Positions 10,562 through 22,459 of a stretch of DNA of 64,000 nt are shown here, one piece after another. Source of the stretch: Chaenocephalus aceratus (lineage: Eukaryota; Chordata; Actinopteri; Perciformes; Channichthyidae); assembly GCA_023974075.1 (NCBI GenBank), contig CM043800.1:21766218-21830217 (forward strand). Direction: 5' to 3'. Each line of letters opens with the position of its first letter. Positions within the stretch are counted from its first letter, which is position 1. The notes beneath the pieces are model-generated. The model made no database searches. It worked only from the letters and a program-made list of their open reading frames with translations, and was not told the origin of the DNA. The translations under genes were made by a program, and so were the position numbers.

Positions 10562-13500
10562 GCTTCAAGCCAAATCAACACAGTAGTCACTAAAGATAAA
10601 AAAAAAATGTAACTTCCTGTTCCAGCGTAGGCGATTCTGTCGCACCAGCTGTCCATCACAGACAGACAGACAGAGGTTCTGCTTCAGGCCACAAATAAAA
10701 TCTTCACATAATTGCCCAGATCTTAACCATACAGTATGACTGTAATTAGTAACTCACCTAAATATATTTTTTCAGCTTTAAATGCCAGAAATGCAAATGA
10801 ACAGGATAATTGCAAAAGTGTCTTTTAATGCATTCACTGTTATAATTCATGAGACTCCCTCAAAACTGCATTTTTTCTGTCCGTCCAATAAGTGATTCAT
10901 TAGCATGAACTGTATGGCAAAATATCCACACGTAACATTTGGTTTAATTTGAAATATTTCGGAGTCAATATAAAATGAGACCTAGACAAAACATTTTCAA
11001 TAGTTACATTTTGTGTGAAATGCACAGGAGCATGCTACATTTTGTTGAACAGTGTGCTCTGACAGCGTGTGTGAACACATACAGTAAAAACCAGGATAAG
11101 ACCACCTGTGGGGCTTAAAGGTTTCTCAGGAATGTAATCAACCGTGTCGTCAGGCTATAACCTCTGCCGCAGACAGAGAAACTAGATAACCAAGACGCCT
11201 TGATTAATTTTGTCTCCATTCGGTCTGTGAAAAAAAAAGTTGCTCACCAATGAGCCATGCATCTCCATTAGCAGTCTGGTCAAAGTGCAAACCCATACTT
11301 CTGTTCTGCAGAATGAACATGTTATAGGGCCCTCCAGGCCAGCAATAAACTCTGTTAAGCCGATTGAGACTGGCATCATAAATTAACTGCAGGATAATCA
11401 AAAGGGAAGTGTTTATAATTGACATATTGAAAGACCATGGAGATAGCATTATAATGCTCATGTTTATTGCCCCAGTCACCTGCAGACACCTTTCTGATTT
11501 GCATCTGTTCCACTCTATAATAATTTGTTGCGTCTTGGTTCTCATTTGGTAGCGTGCAGCTGATGGATGGCTGTGACATTACACATCGTTTAGTTGCCAC
11601 GTACAAGAACATTCTGAAGGACAGGAAGACAGAGAAAATACACTCTCTGAACATGTGGAGAAAGAGGCTAGGACCTTGTTGTTGTCCTGCTGAGCTGTGG
11701 CTCCAGGGTGTTATAGAAATCCATATAACTCGCCCTTTAGCACTCAGAAGCACTTTATCAGCCAGTCATCACCCCCGGAGAACACATCACACATCACGGA
11801 AAGACATGCTTTCTTCCAATAGCCAATTTGCCAAGAGCTTCTATAACAGCAAATACAATATTGATAAGTGCCAAGTCTCAATATGGGTGAATAGGTCTTC
11901 TTTTATCCCCATCCATTATGATGATTAGGGTATATTCTCCATTAGGTCAGGGATATAAGCTGCCGTTCAAAAGTTTTGAAAAGCATGCTACTAAAGCTCG
12001 ATTAACTACTCTTTATTTCTGAATTATTTTTTATTATTTTAGGTTGAAGAACATTTTTCAACAAATAGGCGGTATATTGTGTATTTATAAGGTTCAACAT
12101 GGAGATATGGAGAAGGTTTGTGCGTTATTACATGTAGTCTTTAGCTTTTAAATAGGACATGAGTAAGATTATGTTTTCTATTTTGCTAATTTGTTGACGT
12201 GAATATAGTATTCCTCTAAAAAGACAATGTGATTTATAACGTAACGTTTCTTTACAGACATTCCATTATTTCCAACTAACTAACGGGAGAGCTAAGCAAC
12301 AAAACGCTGAGCAATCAACTAAATGCAGCCTAGAACAAGAATATAAAGAAAAGGTACATTTCTTTTTTGATGTGAAAATAATTCAGTTTTTCTATATTTA
12401 TGAATGATTATTACATTGACCAATACAACAAGGGATTCCAAACTACTACAATGTGGTGTATATCAGTAAGGCTACTCAAGTTACTGACAGCCTTTTTAAA
12501 GCCTCAAACTGCATCTGTGCACAATTTGCACCTAATCAATTATGTAGATGTTTGCATTAAATTGTGTTTGTGGACACAGTCATGAATTAACATTTACATA
12601 ATATCTAATTGTATTCATGTTGGATTAACCGCTGAGCATATGTTAGATCTCAGGAGCACCTCAACATTGCGGCTCTAGACAATACACATATGGCTCTCCA
12701 TCGCTGCCCTACATTTAACGCCTACAGGGCATTCACACATTCCTCTGTAAAAGCTGCCCATTTAGTTTCGCTGCAGCATCCATACAGTACCTTGAGGGCT
12801 TCATCCCAGTTGGAGGCTCCCCTGAGCACTACTGCCATGGATAGAGAAGAGGAAACTGACTGTCTCCCATTGTGACAGTGCAGCTTTTATGCAAATTTAA
12901 ATGTTCTGTTTTTCACCAAGTGCTGAAACATAAATTAGTAGAGGTTTAACGCTCCTTGTACAGATCCATGTGACCTTCTCTGCTTGAAACATTATCTTGG
13001 CCTTAGCCTTGACCTACTCTTTGTCCTGCCTCTCAGCACCCCAGGAGAAAAAAAATAATGGGGCTCCATTAATTCATTTCCTTTATGCCCCTTCTAACAG
13101 CTAAATGTAACACTGCTGCGATGGGAAAAAAACCTGTTCAAAGTGTTTCCCCGTCTCATTCTGATACAGTCGGGGACAATTGTCCGGCCCCTACAGCAGC
13201 AGTGAAGAAAAAATTGATTGAATAGGTAGAGAACATTACTGAGTGAATAAATAAATAAATGAATATTACATTTCTCAAGGGTGACACTGCGAATTAGCTG
13301 GCAGATACCAGCTAATGAGTCCTGAGATAGAAGTTTGTCTCACTGGACACAGGGGAGAGGCAGAGCGACTTTGTGTCTGTGACATTCAGAGAAGGAGAAG
13401 ACAATCCAGCGACAGGCTCTTCTGATTAGATTTTCATTACCTCCTTGTTATCAATGACTGATCCCATTAACAAGTCAGCATGGCGACATGCCCCTGTGGT

Positions 13501-13924
13501 AAACTGAGAGGCGCCCAGGGATAGAGGGTGCAGCCGCATAATAACGCACGCCATGGTTTGGTCATCTGCTTTGACACGGAGCTAATGAGATGGTCACAAG
13601 AGAAAATGAATGGCAGTTGGCAATTGGTGACATGCTAGAAAATATTTTCCAAAGTACTTCCTGAGAAAAAGATAATTGTCATACTTTAAAGATATTTATA
13701 GTATCTAACGCACTACTCAAAGTCAGCATTGTAGTGATTAAATTGTATTGCTTGAGGCACACTATAGCCAGGATATTAGACTCAACAGTGATAAATCGGC
13801 ATAATAAGCCATTCAAGCAAAACAACCCTATACACAATCTGCTCGTTCTCTCTCTGCACGAACATGCAAACACACAAGTTTGCACACAGACATAAACACC
13901 TAATCCTGAAATGTGTGTCTGATA
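10562..13924. other. Non-coding stretch, presumed intron
   Basis: No gene is seen. The open frames at 11204-11928 on both strands overlap each other, show no recognisable domain and lack splice context, so they are not called. A short (aaat)n-type tract lies near 13240-13262. A possible Tc1-like end at 11959 is listed separately. Confidence 0.5.
11959..11985 (+). mobile_element. Possible Tc1/mariner terminal remnant
   Basis: The sequence ctgccgttcaaaagttt resembles the terminal inverted repeat of a fish Tc1-like family, whose ends read much like taccgttcaaaagtttgggg. Only one end is seen and no TA-flanked partner was found, so this is a solo or decayed end at best. Confidence 0.25.
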
Positions 13925-14238
13925 CCTCATTCACACCAACGCAACTCCGGTTCAAGCCTCGTGCTAGAGCTTTTCAGGTTCAGAACCGGTTCTTCGGTTT
14001 AGCTCCGGCTCTTTTCACACCGCCCAGAGTCCGACTGGTGCTGCGTCATTGCGTCATTGTTTGCGTCATGACGTAACCGTTTGCGTGCCTGCTTCATAAA
14101 GCCAAAGCGCGCAGAAAACCCCTCACAGCTGACACCGGCAACAACAACAATGGATTGTGCTCCAGCTTCCTCTGTGCCTCTTCGGAAGACCAGATTCCCA
14201 GTAGGTAGCTGGTCTCTTCAGTGGACCACTGCTGTTTG
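13925..14238. other. CpG-rich fragment of an unidentified repeat
   Basis: Base composition shifts sharply here: tcattcacaccaacgcaact, then many CG dinucleotides and gcgtcat repeated around 14043-14070. This is unlike the AT-rich intron on either side. The TTAA element at 14243 is inserted at its right edge. The sequence probably resumes at 15221, which would make this one half of an older split element. No ends were identified. Confidence 0.3.
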
Positions 14239-14242
14239 TTAA

Positions 14243-15216
14243 AGGTCACATGTCATGGTCCTTTCTACTGATCATAATACCATTGTTGAGGGATATTACA
14301 ATAGAAAAATACTGTGCAATTTTCCAAACTCACATTGTTTCGCATACAGCATCTCTGTAAACTACGTGTATTCACTCTCTCCACTAAACGGCTCGTTGGA
14401 GCTCTTGCCCCCCTCCCTGTGAGCCCAGTGTGCTCCGATTGACCAATCCACAGACTTCCTCACACACACACGCAGCTCAGCTGATGTCTCCTCCGGGCTG
14501 CTGCTGATAACAGACAGTTGCGATCGCGGCGAAATTCTCTCTGCAGACCCATTCTCACAGCGTTCATCAACCTTTTTCTTCTCAATATCAAGCCACACTT
14601 ATTGTTTTTACTTCGGCTGAGACTTTGTGTGTGCTCGGGGTGATTCACAACGTCCGATTGTTTCACGTTGTGAATCGCGCTGAGCTCCGTGGAGGTGTGA
14701 TTTCCTTGTTCAGCGATACACAGCGAAACACAGCCAAACTCACCCTGAGCACACACAGTCTCAGCAGAAGTAAAAACAATAAGTGTGGCTTGATATTGAG
14801 AAGAAAAAGGTTGATAAACGCTGTGAGAATGGGTCTGCAGAGAGAATTTCGCCGCGATCGCAACTGTCTGTTATCAGCAGCAGCCCGGAGGAGACATCAG
14901 CTGAGCTGCTTGTGTGTGTGCGGAAGTCCGTGGATTGGTCAATTTGGACCAATCAGCTGGGGCTTAACGTAACGGCTCCACGGATTGGTCCATTTCGTGC
15001 CGGTTACAACATGACGTCCTGATGTACCCGGAAGAATCAAATGGATGATGACGTTTCACCAACGAGGCGTTTTGGGGAGTTCTTCTCTGTGTTAGAGTTT
15101 TACTCGCTACAGGGTGCACTTTGAGGGTTTTGACTCTGCACACCGTTTACATGCATAAAAACCTTCATAACACACAAGGGGACGGGTAATAACCGGAAAA
15201 GCATGACATGTCACCT
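14243..15216. mobile_element. TTAA-targeting non-autonomous element, 974 bp
   Basis: TTAA lies at both edges (14239-14242 and 15217-15220). The ends are inverted copies of AGGTcACATGTCATG with one mismatch. TTAA duplication points to the Kolobok or piggyBac superfamilies; the ends do not begin with the CCC usual for piggyBac, so Kolobok is slightly favoured. The right part carries gtttacatgca, aaccttcataacacacaagg and gacgggtaataaccgg, shared almost exactly with the element at 60881-61715. There is no transposase. The core is dominated by a 183-bp inverted repeat, listed separately. Identical-looking open frames on opposite strands inside it are by-products of this palindrome. Confidence 0.8.
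14461..14923. repeat. Long internal inverted repeat, arms about 183 bp
   Basis: The left arm 14461-14643 and right arm 14740-14923 are near-perfect reverse complements. Landmarks in both arms include ttgcgatcgcggcgaaattc, cccattctcacagcg and caatatcaagccacacttat. I count only a handful of differences by eye. The loop of about 96 bases holds its own 11-bp hairpin (gattcacaacg / cgttgtgaatc, about 14642-14677). A transcript from either strand could fold into a long double-stranded stem. Confidence 0.88.
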
Positions 15217-15283
15217 TTAAGTTCCTCCATCGTTGTCTACAAACTGGATAAAACGCAGGCTTTTTGTTGTTGTTCAGGAGTTG

Positions 15284-16348
15284 ATATGTATTTTTGATCC
15301 ACATATTTGTTTTCCGTTGAAATCCCCTGAACCTGCAAACACAAACAGCTTTCTGTGCACGGATCGCTGTGCATTCGTGTGTGGGTTTTTTGAGACTCCC
15401 CTGACGGTCAGCCGATTCGTACTTGTAATTGTTTCTATCTATAGCCAATCAGATGTCTCCTCAATTCTAAGCCAATCACATGAGTGCACCCCCACCAGGG
15501 TAGATTTCTTGCGTTCATGACGTAGCGCTTCATGTACGCATTTTGCGCAGTCCGGAGCTGACAGGTCCATGGAGCCCGCCTGCAGGCGCTAATGTCAGGA
15601 CACCTCCACTCTCAGTACAGCGCCACTTTCCGAACAGGAAATGCACGCAAATACAAGCCTGTATATTATTAAGGCACCGCGCCACTTTCCGAACCATTGA
15701 TGAATGCTTGAGTACACAAAAACGGCAGGCAAAACCGTTTTAAATGTGTGTTTCCTGTATGGCGAATACAGCTGCTTTATTTATGTCTGTATGAAGTTGT
15801 TGTGAGTGTGGAGGGAGCAGCTACAGGTTAGCTTAGCCTAATCGATCAGTGCACTACGAAGCCAGTGCTAGACAATGAACTGTCAACGGGGGGAGCTCCG
15901 CCGGTCATTATCGGCTCTTAATAGTTTGATCGGTGCTCTCTATAAAAGGCCGATCAGGAGAGCTGGATCTGATCGATATGGACATAAACGCGAGTGAAGT
16001 GTAACCGGACGCGAGAGAGATCAGATCAGCTGCTGAGTCTGGCGGAGACACGCAGCTCTGCATAATCACCTGATGCTCCGCCCTCTGTTTAGCGAGCTGA
16101 CCGGACAGCGCAAAATGCGTATATGAAGCGCGACGTCATGAACGCAAGAAATCATACCCTCGTGGGGGCGCGCTCATCTGATTGGCTATAGATAGAAAAA
16201 ATTACAAGTACGAATCGGCTGACCGTCAGGGGAGTCTCAAAAAACCCACACACGAATGCACAGCGATCCGTGCACAGAAAGCTGTTTGTGTTTGCAGGTG
16301 CAGAGGTTTTAAATGGAAAACAAATATGTAGATCAAAAATACACATGT
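15284..16348. mobile_element. Unclassified element with long inverted repeats
   Basis: Left arm about 15284-15560 and right arm about 16096-16348 are inverted copies. Shared phrases are gtatttttgatc, acatatttgttttcc, gctgaccgtcagg, gccaatcagatg and aatgcg. The left arm has an extra 25-30 bp around 15450-15485 that duplicates the ccaatca motif. The core, 15561-16095, contains cgcgccactttccgaac twice (about 15620 and 15680), a TATA-like box and a CpG-rich tract. No transposase frame and no clear target duplication were found. The arms are much longer than hAT or Harbinger ends. A foldback-type or long-TIR Tc1-related MITE is possible, but I do not assign a superfamily. Confidence 0.6.
15941..15948 (+). 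promoter_or_regulatory. TATA-like box in the long-TIR element
   Basis: TATAAAAG is an exact TATA-box match, sitting in CpG-rich sequence about 1 kb downstream of nothing coding. CCAAT motifs occur in both flanking inverted arms (about 15449 and 15472; inverted near 16180). It could be the relic of an element promoter, but no reading frame follows it. A chance match cannot be excluded. Confidence 0.25.
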
Positions 16349-17925
16349 AAAACTTTTTTCTGTATTTGGATTTTGTTTACATGTATATGAAACGGAACAC
16401 ATTTGTGTGCGCATTGAAAAAACACAAGTGTGGATCCGGAAATACAAGTGTGAATCCTTCTGTGTGCATGTGTGTATTATGAGACTGTTCTGAGCCCATA
16501 GAATTGTTTAAAAGAGCCTTCACCAGTGCCATCAGCAGAGTTGTCCACCCACTCTATCCCTCCCAAAACACTTAAGTCCCAATAAACTCTGCCAGCTTTT
16601 TCCCTGGTGGATTTCAACACAGTTACAGTGTTCCCACAAAGGGTCTCTGATTCGTATTGTGGAAACACGTCGCCAGGTCGGCAAACACTGTGGAGCATTT
16701 ATTTAGTTGTTCCCATTGAATGAACGATGTGAACAATGGCATTGCCATACGGTGGTATGGAGCTGTTTTGAAAGAGAGATTGTGTCTGAGGCGTCACAGG
16801 AGGAGTTTAGAGGCTGATGGATGGACAGGTGCCAGGCTCAGCTCAACACGAGGCCACAGTATAGTGCCGGGTAGATAAATCTGAGGCCGACACTGATAGG
16901 CCGCAGAGTCATCATAATGACAGGCAGGCTGCAGCCAACGGCAGGAGGCTGCAGTTCCGCCCATCCCAGAGGTGTAATGTGCTTGTGATTAACTGTCAAT
17001 CCCCTCCTGTTTCTTGGGCAGACGTTCTATCTCAGTAAGAACCACTCATCATCGTGACAGCTACTGTAGCCCTGACCTTGGCCTCCATCAAGAGGGCTGC
17101 ATACATTTCCAGAAGGAATTTCCAGAGATGTAAAACAATAATACAGAATCTTAAGAGATGAGTTTCTTTCTTTTCATCACATATGAGTCACATATATGTT
17201 TTAACTCCGGGTGATAGAAGTGCAGGTTGGGTGAAGTCAGGTGAAGCACCCTGGAAGAGGTACGACTGTGGTCTTTTTGATGAAACACATTTTGACTTGT
17301 CAATGTAGGAAAAGCACGGTGTCAACAATTTGCAGTGAATTCGGGGTAAATTACAGGTTAAAAAGCATTTCAAACAAGAAAAAACGTCTGGCTGAGCAAC
17401 GCCGTCAAACAGATCAGAAGAGAAAAAAAAATCTTCTGCTTGTAGTGCATGCTGACACTGTCACAATGTCATGGCTTACTGAACTGAACAGTATAAACCT
17501 GTGTATTTTTTATCAGGTCAAATTGTCTTTTCTGACAAAAAATGTCAAAGGATTCTTTCTTACGAATCAGTCACTTAAACCTCTCATCCCACAGGTTACA
17601 TATCTGATTTCAGCTCTTAATATAAACAATGCCAAACATAATTGTGGAACATTTTAATTGAACTATTAACTACTTAAGATGTCGTCCCTAAAAATGTTAT
17701 ATTGCTTTTCAATGCTGAAAGCTCGATTCATCTCTTATTGATGGAAGAAACAGAACTCTTCAGCAGCAGACAATTTGACCTGTTAAAGAAGGAAAGGCAC
17801 AAAAGCAGAGCTCTGAACCTGGCTCAGCTAAGGGGCATGCAGCCGACATTAACGTTACTAATTTCACCTGTGCTTTACTGCTTTGACAAGTCAACATGTC
17901 TGCTGTGAAAAGGGATTTTCAGTTT
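16349..17925. other. Non-coding stretch, presumed intron
   Basis: No gene is seen. The largest open frame, 17241-17657 on the plus strand (138 codons), is lysine-rich at one point but has no domain, signal or splice context. It is not called. Confidence 0.5.
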
Positions 17926-18179
17926 TTTCAGCAAAGCAACCCCAGAAGACTGTTCTCCACCATCAACCGCCTACTACGGCCCCCCTGACGCCCCCCAGCC
18001 CTCAGGGGCTCCGGATCTGTGCTCCAAATTCCTCGACTTCTTCCAGGCGAAAGTCGAGGACATCCATCGGCAGCTCCTGGTGACTGGCCCTTCCCCCCTA
18101 CCTGCACCTCAGGCACCTGGTAACGCACCTCAAGCGCCGCGCCTCTCCCACCCCAACCTCTCCTCCTTCTCCCCTGTGG

Positions 18180-19722
18180 ATGCTCTCCAAGTGGGCAAAC
18201 TGGTCAGCTCGGCCAAGACCTCCACCTGCTCCCTGGACCCCCATGCCCACAGCCCTGGTCAAGGACTGCCTACCCACCCTCTGTCCCTACATGGTGGTCA
18301 TCATCAACGCTTCTCTGGCTCCTGGTATAGTCCCCACCAGCTTCAAAATGGCCTCAGTCACCCCCATACTCAAAAAACCTGGCCTGGACCCCGACGACCT
18401 CCAGAACCACCGGCCGATCTCCAACCTTCCCTTCGTCAGCAAAACTCTGGAAAGAGTGGTCGCCGTACAACTCCATCTGTACATGTCCAACCATGAGCTC
18501 TATGAGCCCTTCCAATCCGGCTTCAGACAGCAACACAGCACTGAGACCGCCCTCATCAAGATCACCAACGACCTCCTCATTGCTGCTGACTCTGGCCGCC
18601 TCAGCATCCTCATCCTCCTGGACCTCTCTGCAGCGTTTGACACCATCTCTCACAACATCCTCCTCACCCGCCTCTCAGACCTCCTGGGTGTCACTGGCAC
18701 AGCGCTGTCCTGGTTGACATCCTACCTCCACAACAGGAAACAGTTTGTCTCCATCAGTGGCTCAAACTCACCCCCGGCCCCAGTCCACCACGGTGTACCC
18801 CAGGCCCCTCCTGTTCACCATTTACATGCTCCCTCTCGGCCAGATCATCCGACATCATGGACTCAACTTCCACTGCTACGCTGATGATACCCAACTTTAT
18901 CTCAGCACCACTCCATCCTCCCCAGCTCCCCCCTCAGTCTCTCATCAACTGCCTGCATGACATCAAGACATGGATGTCTTCAAACTATCTGAAGCTGAAC
19001 AGCGGTAAAACAGAGCTCATGGTTGTGGCACCCAAGGCACTGCTCCAGAAGGTTGGTGACTTCGTCGTTGAGGTCGACGGCTGCTCCATCTCCCCATCTC
19101 CTGAAGCCCGCAACCTGGGTGTGATCCTCGACTCCACCCTTTCCTACCATTCCCACGTCAAGTCTGTGACCAAATCGGCTTTCTACCACCTGCGGAACAT
19201 TGCCAGACTCCGACCGTCACTCTCGGAGTCGGTTGCCGAGACCCTGGTGCATGCATTGTCACCACCCGCTTGGACTACTGCAATGGTGTCCTGTTCGGGG
19301 TTCCCAACAAAACCCTGGACAGGCTCCAGTATGTCCAAAACTGTGCAGCTCGGGTCCTCACACACACAAAGCCGTGGCAGCACATCACTCCCACCCTCAT
19401 CCACCTCAACTGGTTGCCGGTCAAGTTCCGCATAACTTATAAAGTCCTCCTCCTGACCTACAAGTCCCTCCATGCCCTTGCCCCCCAGTACCTATCGGAC
19501 ATCCTCCACCCACATGCCCCACCCCGGAACCTGCGGTCTTCAGACTCTGGCCTGCTCACCACCCCCCGCACCAAACTGAGAACCTTCGGGGACAGAGCCT
19601 TCAGTGTGGCAGCCCCCACCCTCTGGAACGCTCTCCCTGCGGAGATTCGCAACATCCCCACACTGGACGCCTTCAAAAGGGCCCTCAAGTCCCATCTGTT
19701 CATCAAGGCTTTCGGCCCTTAA
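18180..19722 (+). pseudogene. L2 reverse transcriptase remnant
   Basis: Reverse transcriptase blocks appear in order but in different frames: KKPGLDPDDLQNHRPISNLP near 18370-18430, LLDLSAAFDTISHNILLTRL near 18615-18675, then YADDTQ at 18877-18894. YADD is the catalytic aspartate motif. Downstream come WMSSNYLKLNSGKTE near 18972-19016 and the C-terminal block LDYCNGVLFGVP through WNALPAEIRNIPTLDAFKRA, ending at a stop near 19722. Frames change around 18790 (the GVPQG-to-PLLF connection is shortened), 18940 and 19255. No functional enzyme can be made. The family is L2 by its C-terminal block and tail; CR1-like elements are the main alternative. Confidence 0.88.
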
Positions 19723-19856
19723 ATCGATCTGTCGATCGCCCTTAAATCGATCTGTTTTTTTTGTCTGTCTGACCTTTGTTTTGTTTCGTTTTGTTTGTGC
19801 ATGCCCTATTCCTGTAAAGCGACCTTGGGTCCCTTGAAAGGCGCTATAGAAATCTC

Positions 19857-19884
19857 AGTTATTATTATTATTATTATTATTATT
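19857..19884 (+). repeat. (TTA)n tail of the LINE
   Basis: About nine uninterrupted tta units at the very 3' end of the L2 copy. It is the insertion-site repeat of the element rather than an independent microsatellite, although it may since have expanded by slippage. Confidence 0.9.
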
Positions 19885-19885
19885 A

Positions 19886-22459
19886 AAACAATTTGTCCAA
19901 ATACTCTCGAATGACTGATCAGTTGATTTTGGCCAAAATCATTGTCACGTATCCAACCCAAAGCAACAACAAAAACTGTGAATGTCTTGATGCTTCCAAA
20001 GGTAAGGTTTTTTTTACAATTAGAGCGAACATCAACCTTTTTTTTATTAATTAGGAGCTACAAATGTTGAGAGAAAGGAAAAGTTGGAAGGAGAGGGGGT
20101 ATGACATGCAACGTAAGTCCCTGATGTACAATGGGTTATGTGGTATGAACCTTAACCATTATATAAAGGCACCCAACCAAATCTTTGTACACATTGACTC
20201 GTTGTATTGAAGTCTGCCTATGCCATGGCAGTGGGCCCACAAGCACAACAGCAGCGGCTTTTTAACTGAATTAACAAGCATTAGTCACCTTTGACATGTC
20301 CCAATATCTGCTTAAAGGCTTATTAAATTATATTTGATCGACCCTTAAAGGGAAATTTGTACAATGCTGTAACTCCAACAACTCAGACTCTTACTGTTAA
20401 AAACAATGCTAGCCACTGGAGCCACAGTGCTGCAGTTAACACCAGCTGAGGAGAAAATATGTCCCTGCATATGCACATAGTTAGAAATGCAATATTTATA
20501 GTGTAGTATTCTCCAGATAAAGACTGTTGTTGTCACTTGATGTGAAATGCCTTTTGTTCAGGGAAACAGACACCTGCTGTTTGTCTGAATGGTTATGTGG
20601 CAAACAATGAAATACTATGGAAACTGTGACCACTAATTACAGCTCCATCTTCAAAACAACAGATGCTACATTTGTGCTCATCAATACAAGCAGTAAAGAA
20701 TCTTGACATGCATCTATGGACATAAATGACCATCATCTGTTCTTACCTATCATTATACTCCACTGTCGAAAAATCACATCTGTATACAACAGAGAAGCAT
20801 AGCCATTTGAGAAGCACTTTTTTTTGCCATGAAAGTGGTTTCTGTTTTCAAAAGAAAGTGTGCTTTTCTTCCTCTGTTTTTGTTTAACGTCTCATCGATT
20901 ACTACCTCAGCCGGCTGAAAGCAGAGATATTTTTTTTCTGGCCCTCTTTGTGGTGCCTGGCTGTGGTGTGACACCCTTGTCCTGACAACTAGACAATGTG
21001 AGAGGTAGAAAAAACGTTGAGAGGAAAAAAAATGAATAAAAGACAGAAATGCAGGAAGGCAGCAAAGCAGCACTCACTGAGCCTTTGTTTTCAACACACT
21101 GCCTTCGGTACGCAAATATGCACTCTAAATACAATGAACAATGATTAAAACAGACAGAGAAAACACATTTGGACCCCCTTTTTTCTCCTCCTTTTGCTGC
21201 ATGTTATCTGTTGCCCTTCCGCTTTCCTTCCAGTTTTCTTCTTTTAATATTCATCGGCCAAGATTAATTCTGTTTTGCAGTCTAATTCTCTTTTCATTAT
21301 CCGTGTACCGTGAGGGAATTCATTAGAGCTAGTCACAGATGATGGACTAGGCAGGGTCCAGTGTTGGGAAGTCTGTCCTGAAGCATGGCTCGAGCCTCTC
21401 GGGCTGGACAAACATTCACTGCATGGTGAAACAAACACTTATTTACTCAACCTGCATGTTGATTCTACACTGTGTCCTTGTAAATGGCCCATAGAGAAAT
21501 AACAAACAATCATTTCTAATACCTTCATGATCATATTGCTATACTCTGTCAGTATCTGTGGAGCTGTTTCCTGTCGGCAGCAAGCCATAAAGGCATGTCA
21601 TGCAGATTTTGACACATTTTAAAAATGTCGTAGTATAAATCTCTACAGTGGTAGTTTTTACAAAGCTCATTCTAAAATAATCAATAAATCACACCACACA
21701 AAAACCTTTTATTTTGTCTCCCTAACTCGCCTAGTTTTGAAATCTATGTGGACATCTCTGACTACTTCTCCTTGTTGTCTGCCAGGGCTTTATCTCTTGC
21801 TTAAAAAGGATCAGAAACTGTCAACTGCCAAACTCTGAAGAGTAGCAGCATGGCCATTAGGCACTCGTGGAGACGGCTGTGCTCGCTTCCAACCCTGCCA
21901 AGCCCCGGCCTAAGGGAGCAGCTCAGGGGCCTACTTCTGCCACTGCATCTAGGCTGCACTCATCAGCCAGTCTGTCTGCAATCAACAATGGGGCCAGATG
22001 GACAGAGACCGAAGCATCTACCGGCTGACTCTACGCAACAAGCAGCCCAGAAGTTAAAGGCTTAGAAATAACTTTGTTAAGCCAAGAAGACCTTAGATTC
22101 ACGGGTCTTAAACAGAAGCGTCGGTAAAGATCTACCTGGTGATTTCACAGTTTTTAACCTATTTCAATCCGCGGAGTAAAGTGCACTCTCTGATTTACTT
22201 TCACACCTTGACAGTGCTCACACTTGAAGGCGGAAGATTGCAACATGTGGACCAAAGAGTTGTATTCCCTGTTTCAGAGGCAGTCTGAGGATGTCTTCGC
22301 CACAACAACATTTAAAGGACTTCACCAAGAGATGCTGAAGATACAGTATCCAGGTGAGACAGTATTTATAAATCAGAAAAAGTCGTATCGACATACATTT
22401 TTTTTTAATGTTTTTAGAGGTTACAAAATCTTAATCTAGTAAAAAATGTATTTTGAGGA
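19886..22459. other. Non-coding stretch, presumed intron
   Basis: No gene is recognised apart from the weak exon-like segment at 22215-22353. Long homopyrimidine and T runs occur near 20010-20045 and 21180-21245. No terminal repeats were found. Confidence 0.5.
22215..22353 (+). other. Exon-like open segment, unassigned
   Basis: A 139-bp open segment follows a pyrimidine-rich run ending in cttgacag and ends at cag followed by gtgagac, an acceptable donor. In frame it reads through MWTKELYSLFQRQSEDVFAT and LHQEMLKIQYP. I do not recognise the protein. It is on the opposite strand to the MAM exon. It could be a non-coding transcript exon or chance; splice-like signals of this quality are expected by chance in 64 kb. 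Confidence 0.2.

Larger units (their letters stand above)
17926..19885 (+). mobile_element. 5'-truncated L2-clade LINE with (ATT)n tail
   Basis: The 3' end reads accttgggtcccttgaaagg cgctatagaaat and runs into (tta)n, the usual tail of fish L2 elements that insert with short tandem repeats. The coding part covers the reverse transcriptase and C-terminal region but is cut at the 5' end and broken by several frameshifts. The endonuclease domain is missing. Insertion is sense to the plus strand, opposite to the presumed host gene. Base composition is strongly C-rich (cctcc-type codons) compared with the intron around it, which makes its edges easy to see. Confidence 0.9.

Noticed and set aside
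11204..11928. Overlapping 113-125 codon frames on both strands
   Set aside because: They overlap each other, have no recognisable domain and no splice signals.
14362..15022. Two frames on opposite strands giving nearly the same peptide
   Set aside because: They are the two arms of the internal inverted repeat read in both directions, not duplicated genes.
17241..17657. 138-codon plus-strand frame just before the LINE
   Set aside because: No domain and no similarity to LINE proteins. It lies outside the truncated element and is probably chance.
18287..19706. Several minus-strand frames across the LINE
   Set aside because: They are antisense shadows of the reverse transcriptase, kept open by its C-rich codon usage.
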